NCBI RefSeq assembly: GCF_017183135.1
Contig: NZ_JADDXW010000005.1
Span: 186,001 to 250,000, forward strand
From: Aurantimonas marina
GTDB lineage: Bacteria > Pseudomonadota > Alphaproteobacteria > Rhizobiales > Rhizobiaceae
DNA: 64,000 nucleotides
Direction of reading: 5' to 3'
Shown here: positions 54,345-62,779 of the stretch, piece after piece
Numbering within the stretch: position 1 is the stretch's first letter
Layout: the number at the start of each line of letters is the position of its first letter
The notes under the pieces: generated by a model
Seen by the model: only the letters and a program-made list of their open reading frames with translations
Databases searched by the model: none
Told to the model about the DNA's origin: nothing
Position numbers and translations under genes: made by a program

Positions 54345-57038
54345 TCACAGCGCCCGCTCGACGAAGACAAGTCCCGGGTCGTCGGGATCGGGACTTTCCG
54401 AGAAACCGAGTTCCGCCATCAGTTGCAGCATCGAGGCGTTGCGCGCCAGCACCGTACCCTCCATCACCGTCAGGCTGTGCTCGTCGCGCGCCGCTTCCAT
54501 CAGCGCCTTCATCAGCCGCGTGCCGATGCCCTGCTTCTGCACCTCGTCAGAGACCACGACGGCGAACTCGCAGCTTTTCATATCCGGATTGATGACATAG
54601 CGCGCGACGCCTTGCTGACGTGGTCCGCGCGCCCCTTCGGTCATCGCAACCAGTGCCATCTCGCGGCGATAGTCGATCTGCGTGAAACGCACGAGCATCT
54701 CCTGCGAAAGCTGGTTCAGCGTGCCCATGAATCGGAACTGCCTGGCTTCCGGCGAGAGTTCGCGCACAAAGGTCTGCTCACTTTCCGCATCCTCCGGGCG
54801 AATCGGCCGGATGATCAGTGACGTGCCGTCGGAGAGGTGGTCCTTCCAGACGAGATGGCGCGGGAACGGATGGATCGCGACATGGTCATATGGACCGCTG
54901 CGCGCCGGCGGTCGGGCGATACCGATGCGCGCATCGACGGCGATGACGCCATCGCGACCGGCAAACAGCGGGTTGATGTCGAGTTCCGTCACCTCGGGTA
55001 ATTCGCAGACGAGATCGGAAATGCGCAACAAGACGTCGATCACCGCCGCCCGGTCCACCGCAGGGCGGTCGCGAACGGCGTCGAGAAGGCGCGAAACCCG
55101 CGTGCGGTTGATCAGCCGGTTCGCCAGAACCGCGTTCAGAGGCGGAAGCGAGACGGCGCTGTCACGCAGCACTTCGACCATCGTGCCGCCGGCTCCGAAC
55201 AGGATGGTCGGACCGAACACCGGATCGCGGCTGGCGCCGATGACAAGCTCGCGCGCATCCTCCACATGGGCCATGCGCTCAACAGTGACCCCGAGAAAAG
55301 CTGCGTCGGCGCGTGCCTTTGCCACGCCCTCGGCGATTTCCCGGAAGGCAAGCTTGACGTCGGCTGCATTCATGACGTTGAGGCGCACGCCGCCGACATC
55401 CGACTTGTGGGTGATGTCGGGTGAGTTGACCTTCATCGCGACCGGAAAACCGACCGTCTCGGCGGCGATCACCGCAGCGGCGGGGGTTGCGGCCTCGATG
55501 GTGACGTTGATCGGAATGTTGAAGGCATGCAGCAGGGCCTTGGATTCGATGTCGGAGAGCATGCTGCGCCCCTCGCCGAGTGCGTCGGCGATAATCATCC
55601 GCGCTCCGCTCAGATCCGGCGAGAAGGCGTTGCCGGGGCCGGGGGTTTCCAGCGCCAGTTTCCGGTGCCGGTAGTGCTGGGCCAGATAGGAGAATGCCTC
55701 GACCGCACGCTCGGGCGTGGTGAAATCGGGAATGCCGTTTTCGCTCAGATGGAAGCGTCCCTCGGCGACCGAGCTTTCGCCCATCCAGCAGGCGAGCACT
55801 GGCTTGAAGGGTTTTTCGGCGAGGGCCGAAACAACCGCTTCCGCCACTGCGGTCGCGTCGGTCATCGCCTGAGGTGTGAGCATCACGAGCAGACCATCGA
55901 AATTTGGATCGGTGAGGCCTGCCCTCACTGCCGCCACGAACTTGTCGGGCGCGGCGTCGCCGAGAATGTCGATCGGGTTGGCGCGCGACCAATAGGGCGG
56001 CAGGACCTTGTCCAGCGCGGCGACGGTGGCCTCCGACGGAGCAGCGAGATCGACGTCCATGTCGCCGGCGCGATCAGCGGCAAGAACACCCGCGCCTCCG
56101 CCATTGGTGACGATGCCAAGCCTATTGCCTTTCGAACGCTTGTTGGCTGACAGGATCTCGGCCGCGGCGAAGAGTTGGCCGAAGGTGCGGGCCCGCACGG
56201 CCCCGGCGCGGGCAAGCGCGGCATCGAAGACCTCGTCCGATCCTATCAACGCGCCCGTATGGGTGTGGGCGGCCGACGAACTCTGGTTGTGGCGGCCGGC
56301 CTTTAGCACAATGACCGGCTTTGTGCGGGCTGCGGCGCGTAGCGCGCTCAGGAAAGACGGCGCATCGCGCACGCCCTCGATATAGAGAAGGATCGCCTCG
56401 GTTTTCGGGTCGACGGCAAGGAAATGCAGGGCATCGCCAAAATCGATGTCAGCTGAGTTGCCGAGTGAGACGATCGCCGAAAAGCCGAGATGATGGGGTG
56501 CGGCCCAGTCGGCGATGGCCGAGCAAAGCGCGCCGGATTGCGAGATCAGAGCAAGACGGCCCTGCGGCACGCCGGAGTTCAAAAATGTTGCATTCAACCC
56601 TAGCCAGGGGCGGACAAGCCCGACGCAATTGGGACCGAGGAACCGTATATCCGCGCGACGCGCGGCGTCGAGCAGTTGGCGATGCAGCCGCTGGCCTTCC
56701 GCGCCGGCCTCCACGAAGCCCGCCGACAGGACGATAGCATTTCTGATGCGTTTTTCGCTGCAATCCTCGATGATCTGCGGGATCGTGCGGGCCGGCGTGG
56801 CAATGACCGCCAGATCGATGTCGCCGGGCACATCGAGGATCGAGCGGTAGCACGCCACTCCACCAATTTCCTTGTGCTTCGGATTGACCGGAATGAGGCG
56901 TCCCTTGAAGTCTTCAGCGGTCAGATTCGACCAGACCTTCGCGCCGACGCTGTTTTCCGCATCGCTGGCGCCGAACAGGGCGACGGACTCCGGATTGAAA
57001 AGCCGATGAAGTGGGCTTCGGTCGAGATAGGCTTGCAT
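54345..57038 (-). CDS. Pat-type protein lysine acetyltransferase (acyl-CoA synthetase (NDP-forming)-like plus GNAT)
   Basis: The 897 residues have the PatZ/Pka order. A CoA-binding Rossmann domain comes first (NPESVALFGASDAENSVGAKV), then succinyl-CoA-synthetase-like flavodoxin domains (SQSGALCSAIADWA; AAHTHTGALIGSDEV), an ATP-grasp domain (FPVAMKVNSPDITHKSDVGGV) and a C-terminal GNAT domain from about residue 735 (LIIRPIRPEDAE; acetyl-CoA loop VQKQGIGTRLMKAL). In Salmonella and Rhodopseudomonas such enzymes acetylate and inactivate acyl-CoA synthetases. The adjoining deacetylase gene makes a write/erase pair. Confidence 0.93.
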   Translation of the reverse strand: MQAYLDRSPLHRLFNPESVALFGASDAENSVGAKVWSNLTAEDFKGRLIPVNPKHKEIGGVACYRSILDVPGDIDLAVIATPARTIPQIIEDCSEKRIRNAIVLSAGFVEAGAEGQRLHRQLLDAARRADIRFLGPNCVGLVRPWLGLNATFLNSGVPQGRLALISQSGALCSAIADWAAPHHLGFSAIVSLGNSADIDFGDALHFLAVDPKTEAILLYIEGVRDAPSFLSALRAAARTKPVIVLKAGRHNQSSSAAHTHTGALIGSDEVFDAALARAGAVRARTFGQLFAAAEILSANKRSKGNRLGIVTNGGGAGVLAADRAGDMDVDLAAPSEATVAALDKVLPPYWSRANPIDILGDAAPDKFVAAVRAGLTDPNFDGLLVMLTPQAMTDATAVAEAVVSALAEKPFKPVLACWMGESSVAEGRFHLSENGIPDFTTPERAVEAFSYLAQHYRHRKLALETPGPGNAFSPDLSGARMIIADALGEGRSMLSDIESKALLHAFNIPINVTIEAATPAAAVIAAETVGFPVAMKVNSPDITHKSDVGGVRLNVMNAADVKLAFREIAEGVAKARADAAFLGVTVERMAHVEDARELVIGASRDPVFGPTILFGAGGTMVEVLRDSAVSLPPLNAVLANRLINRTRVSRLLDAVRDRPAVDRAAVIDVLLRISDLVCELPEVTELDINPLFAGRDGVIAVDARIGIARPPARSGPYDHVAIHPFPRHLVWKDHLSDGTSLIIRPIRPEDAESEQTFVRELSPEARQFRFMGTLNQLSQEMLVRFTQIDYRREMALVAMTEGARGPRQQGVARYVINPDMKSCEFAVVVSDEVQKQGIGTRLMKALMEAARDEHSLTVMEGTVLARNASMLQLMAELGFSESPDPDDPGLVFVERAL

Positions 57039-57388
57039 AGCGTCGCACCTTTGCTTGGGGACCGCGCGCGTGGATGGGGCGGCGGAACGACCAAGCTCCG
57101 ACCGGCCGGAGCGCGGTCTTGCGCGATTTTGCGGCGATGGTAACCGCCCGGCATGACGGGACGTTGATCTCTATCAAGCAGGCAAAGTGATTTTGCCGCG
57201 GGCGTGGCGCCGCTTTCGTGAAGCCGAGCTTCGATCGCGGCATTCTACCGGTTGGAACTGAGACGACGAAATTGTCCTGATCGGCAGGAGTCTTTGAACG
57301 CTCGTCTTTCCTTCAGAGCTTTCCGCTTTCTCCGGGTTAGGTCCATCCGCCATAGCACCTGGTCTGCGGAGGCAGGCCCCGCTCCTGC
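57039..57388. other. 350-bp intergenic region upstream of the acetyltransferase gene
   Basis: No frame here shows family features. The part next to 57039 should hold the promoter of the acetyltransferase-deacetylase pair (- strand). The rest lies downstream of the DUF6522 gene. No clear hairpin with a T-run was found. Confidence 0.4.
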
Positions 57389-57664
57389 TTACACCCGGCG
57401 CTGATGGGGCGACCTCGGCAGAAATGTCGACCGCGACAGAATCCGGCCCTCGACCTCCACGGTCAGTCTCAGCGCCCAGCTTCCATGATAGAAGGTCAGC
57501 CGAAAGCGGCCGCTGTCCTCCTCGATCCCCGTCTCGCAGCGGCTGGTGATCTCGCCCACAGCCATCCGCGAGCGCACGGTTCCGGGATCGAGCGCGAAGG
57601 CCTCCGCCAGGATCTCGGCGTCGACCACGAAACTGTCTGGCGTGACGGTGACGGTGCTACTCAT
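57389..57664 (-). CDS. DUF6522 family protein
   Basis: A 91-residue soluble protein matching the DUF6522 pattern: FVVDAEILAEAFALDPGTVRSRMAVGEITSRCETGIEEDSGRFRLTF. A single Cys sits in TSRCE. Function is unknown; relatives occur beside Rrf2 regulators, truncated haemoglobins and hemerythrins. The start overlaps the stop of a 56-codon frame (ATGA), and both lie behind the NsrR-like gene on the - strand. Confidence 0.8.
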   Translation of the reverse strand: MSSTVTVTPDSFVVDAEILAEAFALDPGTVRSRMAVGEITSRCETGIEEDSGRFRLTFYHGSWALRLTVEVEGRILSRSTFLPRSPHQRRV

Positions 57665-57831
57665 GCATCCGTCCGCCTGCGGCTGCTGACCGCCACGATG
57701 CCGGCGAAACCGGGCGTCACGGCCAGGTCATCGACCTCACCCGGCGTGGCGGCCCGCGGCGACAAGGTGGCTCTCCTCAACCGGTCCACGTGCGAGGAAA
57801 TGCTCAGGGATCGGATCATCGGTGTGTCCAT
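57661..57831 (-). CDS. Possible 56-residue protein between nsrR and the DUF6522 gene
   Basis: A short frame runs from ATG 57831 to a stop that overlaps the DUF6522 start. It begins 10 bp after the NsrR-like stop, so it fills the gap between the two genes exactly. The product is basic at both ends with a middle section EVDDLAVTPGFAG. No clear ribosome binding site or known family is seen. It could be a real small protein or a frame that couples translation. Confidence 0.4.
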   Translation of the reverse strand: MDTPMIRSLSISSHVDRLRRATLSPRAATPGEVDDLAVTPGFAGIVAVSSRRRTDA

Positions 57832-57841
57832 TGCATCGAGA

Positions 57842-58264
57842 TCATGCCGGCACGACCATGGGTCTGGGCAGGGCGACGTCCGCCAGCGTCGAGCGGTCGA
57901 GATCGGCGAGGAAGAGGGCTTCGGCCGCGCGCAGCCGCGCCTTTAGCCGGCAGCAGCCCGTGATCGAACAATCGCTGCCGCCAGGTGCGAAGCACTCGAC
58001 CAATGCCTGCCCCTCCTCCAGAATGCGGATCACCGTACCGAGCCGAATGTCCCGCGGCGGCTTCGCCAGAACCGCGCCGCCGCCGCTGCCGCGCCGCGTG
58101 GCCACCAACCCGCCCTGCGCCAGCCGCTGCATGATCTTGCTCAGATGATTGCGCGACAGGCCAAATTCCTGCGCCAGCTCGGCGGTGGAATAACCGCGCT
58201 CCGGCGCGCTGGCCATGCGCATGAGCATCCTGAGGCCGTAATCGGTGAAGGAGGTGAGGCGCAT
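57842..58264 (-). CDS. nsrR: Rrf2-family regulator, NsrR-like nitric oxide sensor
   Basis: ATG 58264 (MRLTSFTDYGLRMLMRMAS) gives 140 residues with the Rrf2 winged helix (TAELAQEFGLSRNHLSKIMQRLAQGGLV). Iron-sulfur cysteines lie in CFAPGGSDCSITGCC, spaced C-x7-C-x5-C when the last Cys is used, as in NsrR. NsrR holds a cluster that reacts with NO and releases DNA. The adjacent truncated haemoglobin and RIC-type genes are typical NsrR targets. Confidence 0.9.
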   Translation of the reverse strand: MRLTSFTDYGLRMLMRMASAPERGYSTAELAQEFGLSRNHLSKIMQRLAQGGLVATRRGSGGGAVLAKPPRDIRLGTVIRILEEGQALVECFAPGGSDCSITGCCRLKARLRAAEALFLADLDRSTLADVALPRPMVVPA

Positions 58265-58288
58265 CGCCGTCCAGGCTCCTGAGAAATG

Positions 58289-58303
58289 GGTATTTACAAT
58301 ACC
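58289..58303. promoter_or_regulatory. Putative NsrR operator
   Basis: GGTATT (58289-58294) and AATACC (58298-58303) form a perfect 6-bp dyad around TAC, in a short AT-rich stretch. It lies between the divergent nsrR-like and haemoglobin genes, 24 bp from the first and 49 bp from the second. NsrR and other Rrf2 proteins bind such dyads of ATTT-type half-sites. Confidence 0.6.
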
Positions 58304-58352
58304 TATTAGCGGGATTAGACCGAAATACAACCCTGTTCGACCGGAGCCCGCC

Positions 58353-58811
58353 ATGCCGCAGAACCCAGCCATACTTCCACCCATCCGCTCGGCCCGGCCG
58401 GTGCTGACCGCCGGGATCATGGCGGAGACCGGGCTGGACGAGGGCCGGCTGACGGCTTTGGTCCACCGCTTTTATGCCAAGGTGCGCACCGACGCGATGC
58501 TTGGGCCCGTTTTTGCTGCGCGGATCTCCGACTGGGAGCCGCATCTGGCCAGGATGGTCGATTTCTGGTCCTCGGTCGCGATGATGACCGGGCGCTATCA
58601 TGGTACTCCGGTGGCCAGACATGCGGGCCTGCCAGTGGCATGGGAGCATTTCGAACGCTGGCTGGAACTCTTCCGCGAAACCGCCGCCGAGACCTGCACC
58701 CCCGCTGGCGCTGCCCATGTTGTCGAACGCGCCGAGCGGATCGCACGCTCGCTCCACATAACCATCAAGGATGCCGCGCATCCGGAGCGCGACGCCCCGC
58801 CACGGCTTTGA
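58353..58811 (+). CDS. Group III truncated haemoglobin
   Basis: A 152-residue globin of the 2-over-2 fold. The group III pattern is seen in LTALVHRFYAKVRTDAMLGPVFAARISDWEPHLARMVDFWSS, with the proximal haem histidine in the later segment ARHAGLPVAWEHFERWLELF. Such proteins bind oxygen or NO and take part in NO stress. The start at ATG 58353 leaves an N-terminal tail of about 18 residues. It is divergent from nsrR and 21 bp before the RIC-type gene. Confidence 0.88.
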   Translation: MPQNPAILPPIRSARPVLTAGIMAETGLDEGRLTALVHRFYAKVRTDAMLGPVFAARISDWEPHLARMVDFWSSVAMMTGRYHGTPVARHAGLPVAWEHFERWLELFRETAAETCTPAGAAHVVERAERIARSLHITIKDAAHPERDAPPRL

Positions 58812-58832
58812 CGCCCGCGAAAGGAGACAGAC

Positions 58833-59309
58833 ATGACCGAAACCGTTCCGACCGACGATCCGGCCGAACTGACCCGCTGGATCGAAACCCACTATCACGC
58901 CCGCCACCGCGAGCAGCTTCCCGAACTCGCCGCGCTCGCGGCAAAGGTCGAGCAGGTCCACGCCGCTGCCCCGGAGGTGCCAGCGGGCCTATCGGAGCTC
59001 CTGCGGCAGATGATAGGCGCGCTCGAAGTGCATATGAAGAAGGAGGAGTTGATCCTCTTTCCGGCGATCCGTCGGGGCGGCATGCCCGGGATCGAGAACC
59101 CGATCGCGGTCATGCGCGCCGATCACGACGAGCACGGCGCCGAGATCGCCCGCATCCGCACTCTCACCAACGACCTGACGCTGCCAGGCGATGCCTGCCG
59201 CAAATGGACGGCCCTTTACGAAGGGCTGGCGGAATTCATCGCCGAGTTGGAAGTTCACGTCCGGCTGGAAAACGAGGTGCTGTTTCCGCAGTTCGAAACC
59301 GCAACCTGA
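58833..59309 (+). CDS. Hemerythrin-domain iron-sulfur repair protein (RIC/YtfE/ScdA-like)
   Basis: A 158-residue di-iron protein. Metal ligands are spread as in YtfE: HYHARHREQLPEL, VHMKKEELILFPAI, MRADHDEHGAEIARIR and VHVRLENEVLFPQF. The N-terminal ScdA_N cysteine domain is absent, so only the hemerythrin part is present. YtfE-type proteins repair iron-sulfur clusters damaged by NO or peroxide and are usual NsrR targets. AAAGGAG precedes ATG 58833. Confidence 0.9.
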   Translation: MTETVPTDDPAELTRWIETHYHARHREQLPELAALAAKVEQVHAAAPEVPAGLSELLRQMIGALEVHMKKEELILFPAIRRGGMPGIENPIAVMRADHDEHGAEIARIRTLTNDLTLPGDACRKWTALYEGLAEFIAELEVHVRLENEVLFPQFETAT

Positions 59310-59611
59310 CAGGACGGGGCCACGACCGCCCTCGGCTTGCCGAATACTACCAATACGCATGGCGAGCACTGCGTCATTTTGTGACCTCTGCTGTGAAAGA
59401 GGTCGGAGCCAGGGAATTCGTACGACCGGTTGGCCACGGCGGAAGAGCCGAGTGATTGCGATCGTCGGCGAATGCGCCGATGGCCGCCAGCGCCGCGCCA
59501 CTGAAGATCATCGATAACTGCCTCTGATACATCCCATACATGAGGTTGCTGCTCCCCGGCGGAGAGGCGAACCTTTCGGCTGTCGATATCCAGTAGGAAT
59601 GGAGAGCAGCG
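59310..59611. other. Intergenic stretch upstream of the IS110 remnant
   Basis: No gene is recognised with confidence. On the - strand a short frame ending near 59374 includes MYQRQLSMIFSGAALAAIGAF, one hydrophobic helix, which might be a small membrane protein fragment. No terminal inverted repeats were found; IS110 elements normally lack them. Confidence 0.3.
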
Positions 59612-60075
59612 ATGCGATTGTATGCCGGTTTGGATGTGAGCCTCAAGACGACGCAGATTTGCGTGCTCGATGAAGAGCGGCGGATTGTTCGGCGAGGGTC
59701 GAGCGACACGCAGTCGGGGATGATCGCCGAGCGGCTGGAGCCGCTTGGCAGGAGCGTCATGCTGGTTGGTCTCGAGACGGGCTCGCTGACGCCCTGGCTG
59801 TATCATTCCCTGAAGGCCGCGGGTCTTCCAGTTGTTTGCAGGACGCGCGGCGCGCGGTCGACGCGGTGCGCTCTCGCCCGAAGAAGACCGACAAGGCCGA
59901 TGCCCAGTCGCTGGCCGAGATGTTGGCATGCAGGTAGTATGCGCCGGTTCTCGTCAAGAACCTCGACAGCCACCGCCACAAGGCGTTGCGCGGTGCCCGC
60001 GACCAGTTGGTTCGCGTGAAGCGTCAGCTCAACGGTCAGGTGCGCGGGCTGCTGCGCCCGTTCGGCCTTTGGCGG
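59612..60075 (+). pseudogene. IS110-family transposase, N-terminal remnant with frameshift and stop
   Basis: The first frame reads MRLYAGLDVSLKTTQICVLDE, the DEDD RuvC-like start of IS110 transposases. Homology shifts frame near 59840 to DARRAVDAVRSRPKKTDKADAQSLAEMLACR. A TAG stop then replaces the usual tryptophan, and homology continues as YAPVLVKNLDSHRHKALRGARDQLVRVKRQLNGQVRGLLRPFG before ending near 60075. The C-terminal domain is missing. It is not functional. Confidence 0.85.
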
Positions 60076-60271
60076 ATCGGATTGACGTCGATCAATGCTA
60101 AGATGGTCCCAACCGCCTCTGATGGTTGGGCTACGAAGGCAGATGCGCTGCTGCTGGCGCGCAGCTTGGCGTACCGCATCCCGGTGAGGGCGAAGGCAAA
60201 CAGGTTTGGGATCGCGCTTCCCTGATCATCGGACTTATTGCGATCGTGTTGTCAGCAGTCAGGAGTCTTGC

Positions 60272-61108
60272 ATGAGTTATGCCTCGATCTTGGTACATGT
60301 CGAGAACGCCGAGGCGTCCTCTAACGCGCGGCTCGACCTCGCTGTCGCTCTTGCCCAACGCTTCGACGCGGCTCTAATCGGAGCCGCCGCCGCCACGTTC
60401 CGTCCACCGCCGGTCGACGCATTCGGCGGTGTGGTGTTCGTCGATGTCGTCGCCGACGAACGAGAGCAGATCGCCGCCGAACTGCGAGACGCCGAAGCGC
60501 GATTCCGTTCACATTGTGCCGGCCGGACCCTCGCAACGGAATGGCGCTCCGCGGTTGATATGCCTGCCGAAATGCTGGCCCGCGAAGCCCGTTCGGCGGA
60601 TATGATCGTTATCGGGCGCGATTTGGATCGCCAGCGTGCGGACGTCTACCGGACCGCCGATCCCGGCACAGTGATGATGGCCGCCGGCCGGCCCGTTCTC
60701 GTCGTCCCCGCGGGCACCAGCGTGCTTTCGGCCGAGCATGTGGTCATCGCCTGGAAAGACACCCGCGAGGCGCGCCGGGCGCTGTGGGATGCGTCGCCCT
60801 TTCTGCGGGCGGCGGCAGGTGTCCATGTCGTCGAGATCACCCGGGAAACGGAGTTCGAAGCCGCGCAAGCTCGCACTGCGGATGTCATCCGTCATCTCGA
60901 GCGTCATCAGGTCAAGGCGCGCTCGGACGTGCGCGTACAGCGGGAGGCGTCCGTGGCCGACGAACTTGTCCTGACTGCCGAGCAGAATGGGGCCGATCTC
61001 ATTGTCGCTGGGGGATATGGCCATGCGCGCTTGCGAGAATGGGTCTTTGGCGGCGTCACCCACGACCTGCTGCGTCGCTGTCCAAAATGCTGCCTCCTGT
61101 CCCATTGA
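60272..61108 (+). CDS. Universal stress protein with two Usp domains
   Basis: The 278 residues contain two tandem Usp folds, the first beginning YASILVHVENAEASSNARLDLAVALAQRF and the second EHVVIAWKDTREARRALWDA. The second ends with GADLIVAGGYGHARLREWVFGGVTHDLLRRC, the glycine-rich nucleotide-binding loop of the family; the first has only a weak loop. AGGAG precedes ATG 60272. It opens a + strand group of stress-type genes. Confidence 0.9.
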   Translation: MSYASILVHVENAEASSNARLDLAVALAQRFDAALIGAAAATFRPPPVDAFGGVVFVDVVADEREQIAAELRDAEARFRSHCAGRTLATEWRSAVDMPAEMLAREARSADMIVIGRDLDRQRADVYRTADPGTVMMAAGRPVLVVPAGTSVLSAEHVVIAWKDTREARRALWDASPFLRAAAGVHVVEITRETEFEAAQARTADVIRHLERHQVKARSDVRVQREASVADELVLTAEQNGADLIVAGGYGHARLREWVFGGVTHDLLRRCPKCCLLSH

Positions 61109-61226
61109 GCAAATCCGCCTGTCGACGACCTGCCTCGCATGCTGTGGGCCACCGCACTCGATCGTGTCGATCGCCGGCTCGGGCTTGCCGGGCAGGGCGG
61201 GGCAATCCAACAAGCGCTGAACACAC

Positions 61227-62669
61227 ATGACCTGGAAGAACACCATCCTGCGGGAGTCCGACACATGCTGGCGGATTGAAGACGCGACAAGGATTGCGCT
61301 CTTGGTCGACGGCTGGGCGTACCTGCCGGCGATGCGCGCCGCTATGGAGCGGGCCAAGCATTCCATTCTTCTTATCGGATGGGACTTCGACGCGCGAGTG
61401 CCTTTAGGACCCCCAACCGATGAGAACGGAGATAGCGAACCGCTCTGCGATCTGTTGACGCGCCTGTTGGCGCGAAACCCAGATCTCAAGGTCCATATTC
61501 TTATCTGGAAGATGGCGATTGGTTACAGCGTCCAGCGCCGAGACAGTCCTCAGCGTGCGGCGCGATGGCTGCCCGGAGATCGTCTGGAATATCGGCTGGA
61601 CGGCGGCCATCCGGTCGGTGCTTCGCACCATCAGAAAATACTGGTCGTAGACGACAGCGTCGCATTTTGCGGAGGTTCCGACTTCACGCGCAATCGCTGG
61701 GACACCTCCTTGCACCTGCCCGTCGATCGCCGTCGCCGCACGCTCGACGGGAGCCTCTACAAACCTCGTCATGAGGTGATGCTCGCCGTCGCGGGGCCTG
61801 CGGCGGCGGCACTTGGCGAATTGGCGAGACGACGTTGGCGTCGCGCCACCGGTGTTCAACTTCCGCGGCCGGCCGCGGAAAAGACTGCGTGGCCCGAAAA
61901 TCTCGCACCCGACATGAGCGACGTCAGATTGGGGATCGCCCGGACCGAGCCCGCCGACAGGCGGGGGACCGCCGTCAGGGAAGTGGAAGCCCTCTATCTC
62001 GCCGCGATCGCCGCCGCCGAACATTGGATTTATCTGGAGAATCAGTACATCACGTCACCGGTCATCGCCAACGCCTTGGCACAACGTCTCGGAGAACGGG
62101 ACGGGCCGGAAATCGTCATCCTGTGCCCGGCCCGAAGCACTGGAATCTTCGAACGCTTGGCCATGGAGCGCCCTCGCATCCCCCTGATCCACTCGCTCCG
62201 TGGCAAGGACATTCACCAACGGTTGCGGGTCTTCGCCCCCATGGCCGCGATCGATCTGCCGATCACGGTGCATTCCAAGCTGATGGTCGTCGATGATCGT
62301 TTTTTGAGAGTTGGATCCGCCAATCTGAACAACCGGTCACTCGGCCTCGATACGGAATGCGACGTGGCGATCGAGGCCGGAGCAGACGATCGGGCAGCGA
62401 GACGGCGAATTCGGATGCTTCTGAGCCGGCTCGTGGCCGAACATGTCGGTGCCTCCGCGGAGGTCTTCGCCGCCGAGCTGGAGCGATCGGGCGGTCTGAT
62501 CGCGACGACTACTCTGCTCAACCGACCAAAGGGAAGGCACCTCGATCCATTTCCGGCGTTGCAGCCGGGCTGGCTCGATCGATTGCTTGCGTGGGCGCAT
62601 TGCTTCGATCCGTTCGACGCGGCCGACAATTGGCGGCCATGGCGTCGTCTCCGGGGCCGATCACGCTAA
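61227..62669 (+). CDS. Phospholipase D-family protein (cardiolipin synthase-like)
   Basis: The 480-residue protein has two HKD motifs: [21 protein letters not shown] near residue 137 and [23 protein letters not shown] near residue 350. Each is followed by the GS/N pattern of the PLD superfamily. There are no N-terminal membrane helices, unlike bacterial ClsA. The region between the motifs includes [23 protein letters not shown], common in PLD-like proteins with eukaryotic-type layout. Transphosphatidylation or phospholipid hydrolysis is likely; the substrate is not known. Confidence 0.9.
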   Translation: MTWKNTILRESDTCWRIEDATRIALLVDGWAYLPAMRAAMERAKHSILLIGWDFDARVPLGPPTDENGDSEPLCDLLTRLLARNPDLKVHILIWKMAIGYSVQRRDSPQRAARWLPGDRLEYRLDGGHPVGASHHQKILVVDDSVAFCGGSDFTRNRWDTSLHLPVDRRRRTLDGSLYKPRHEVMLAVAGPAAAALGELARRRWRRATGVQLPRPAAEKTAWPENLAPDMSDVRLGIARTEPADRRGTAVREVEALYLAAIAAAEHWIYLENQYITSPVIANALAQRLGERDGPEIVILCPARSTGIFERLAMERPRIPLIHSLRGKDIHQRLRVFAPMAAIDLPITVHSKLMVVDDRFLRVGSANLNNRSLGLDTECDVAIEAGADDRAARRRIRMLLSRLVAEHVGASAEVFAAELERSGGLIATTTLLNRPKGRHLDPFPALQPGWLDRLLAWAHCFDPFDAADNWRPWRRLRGRSR

Positions 62670-62779
62670 TCGCCGGAACCCGGACCAGGCCGGCTCTTGA
62701 CCGAGATCAATGTCTGCGCTGGACGTCCGGGCGAGCCTGCTTTGCATGCACATCGTCAGCACGAAGGAGGCCGACGCCG

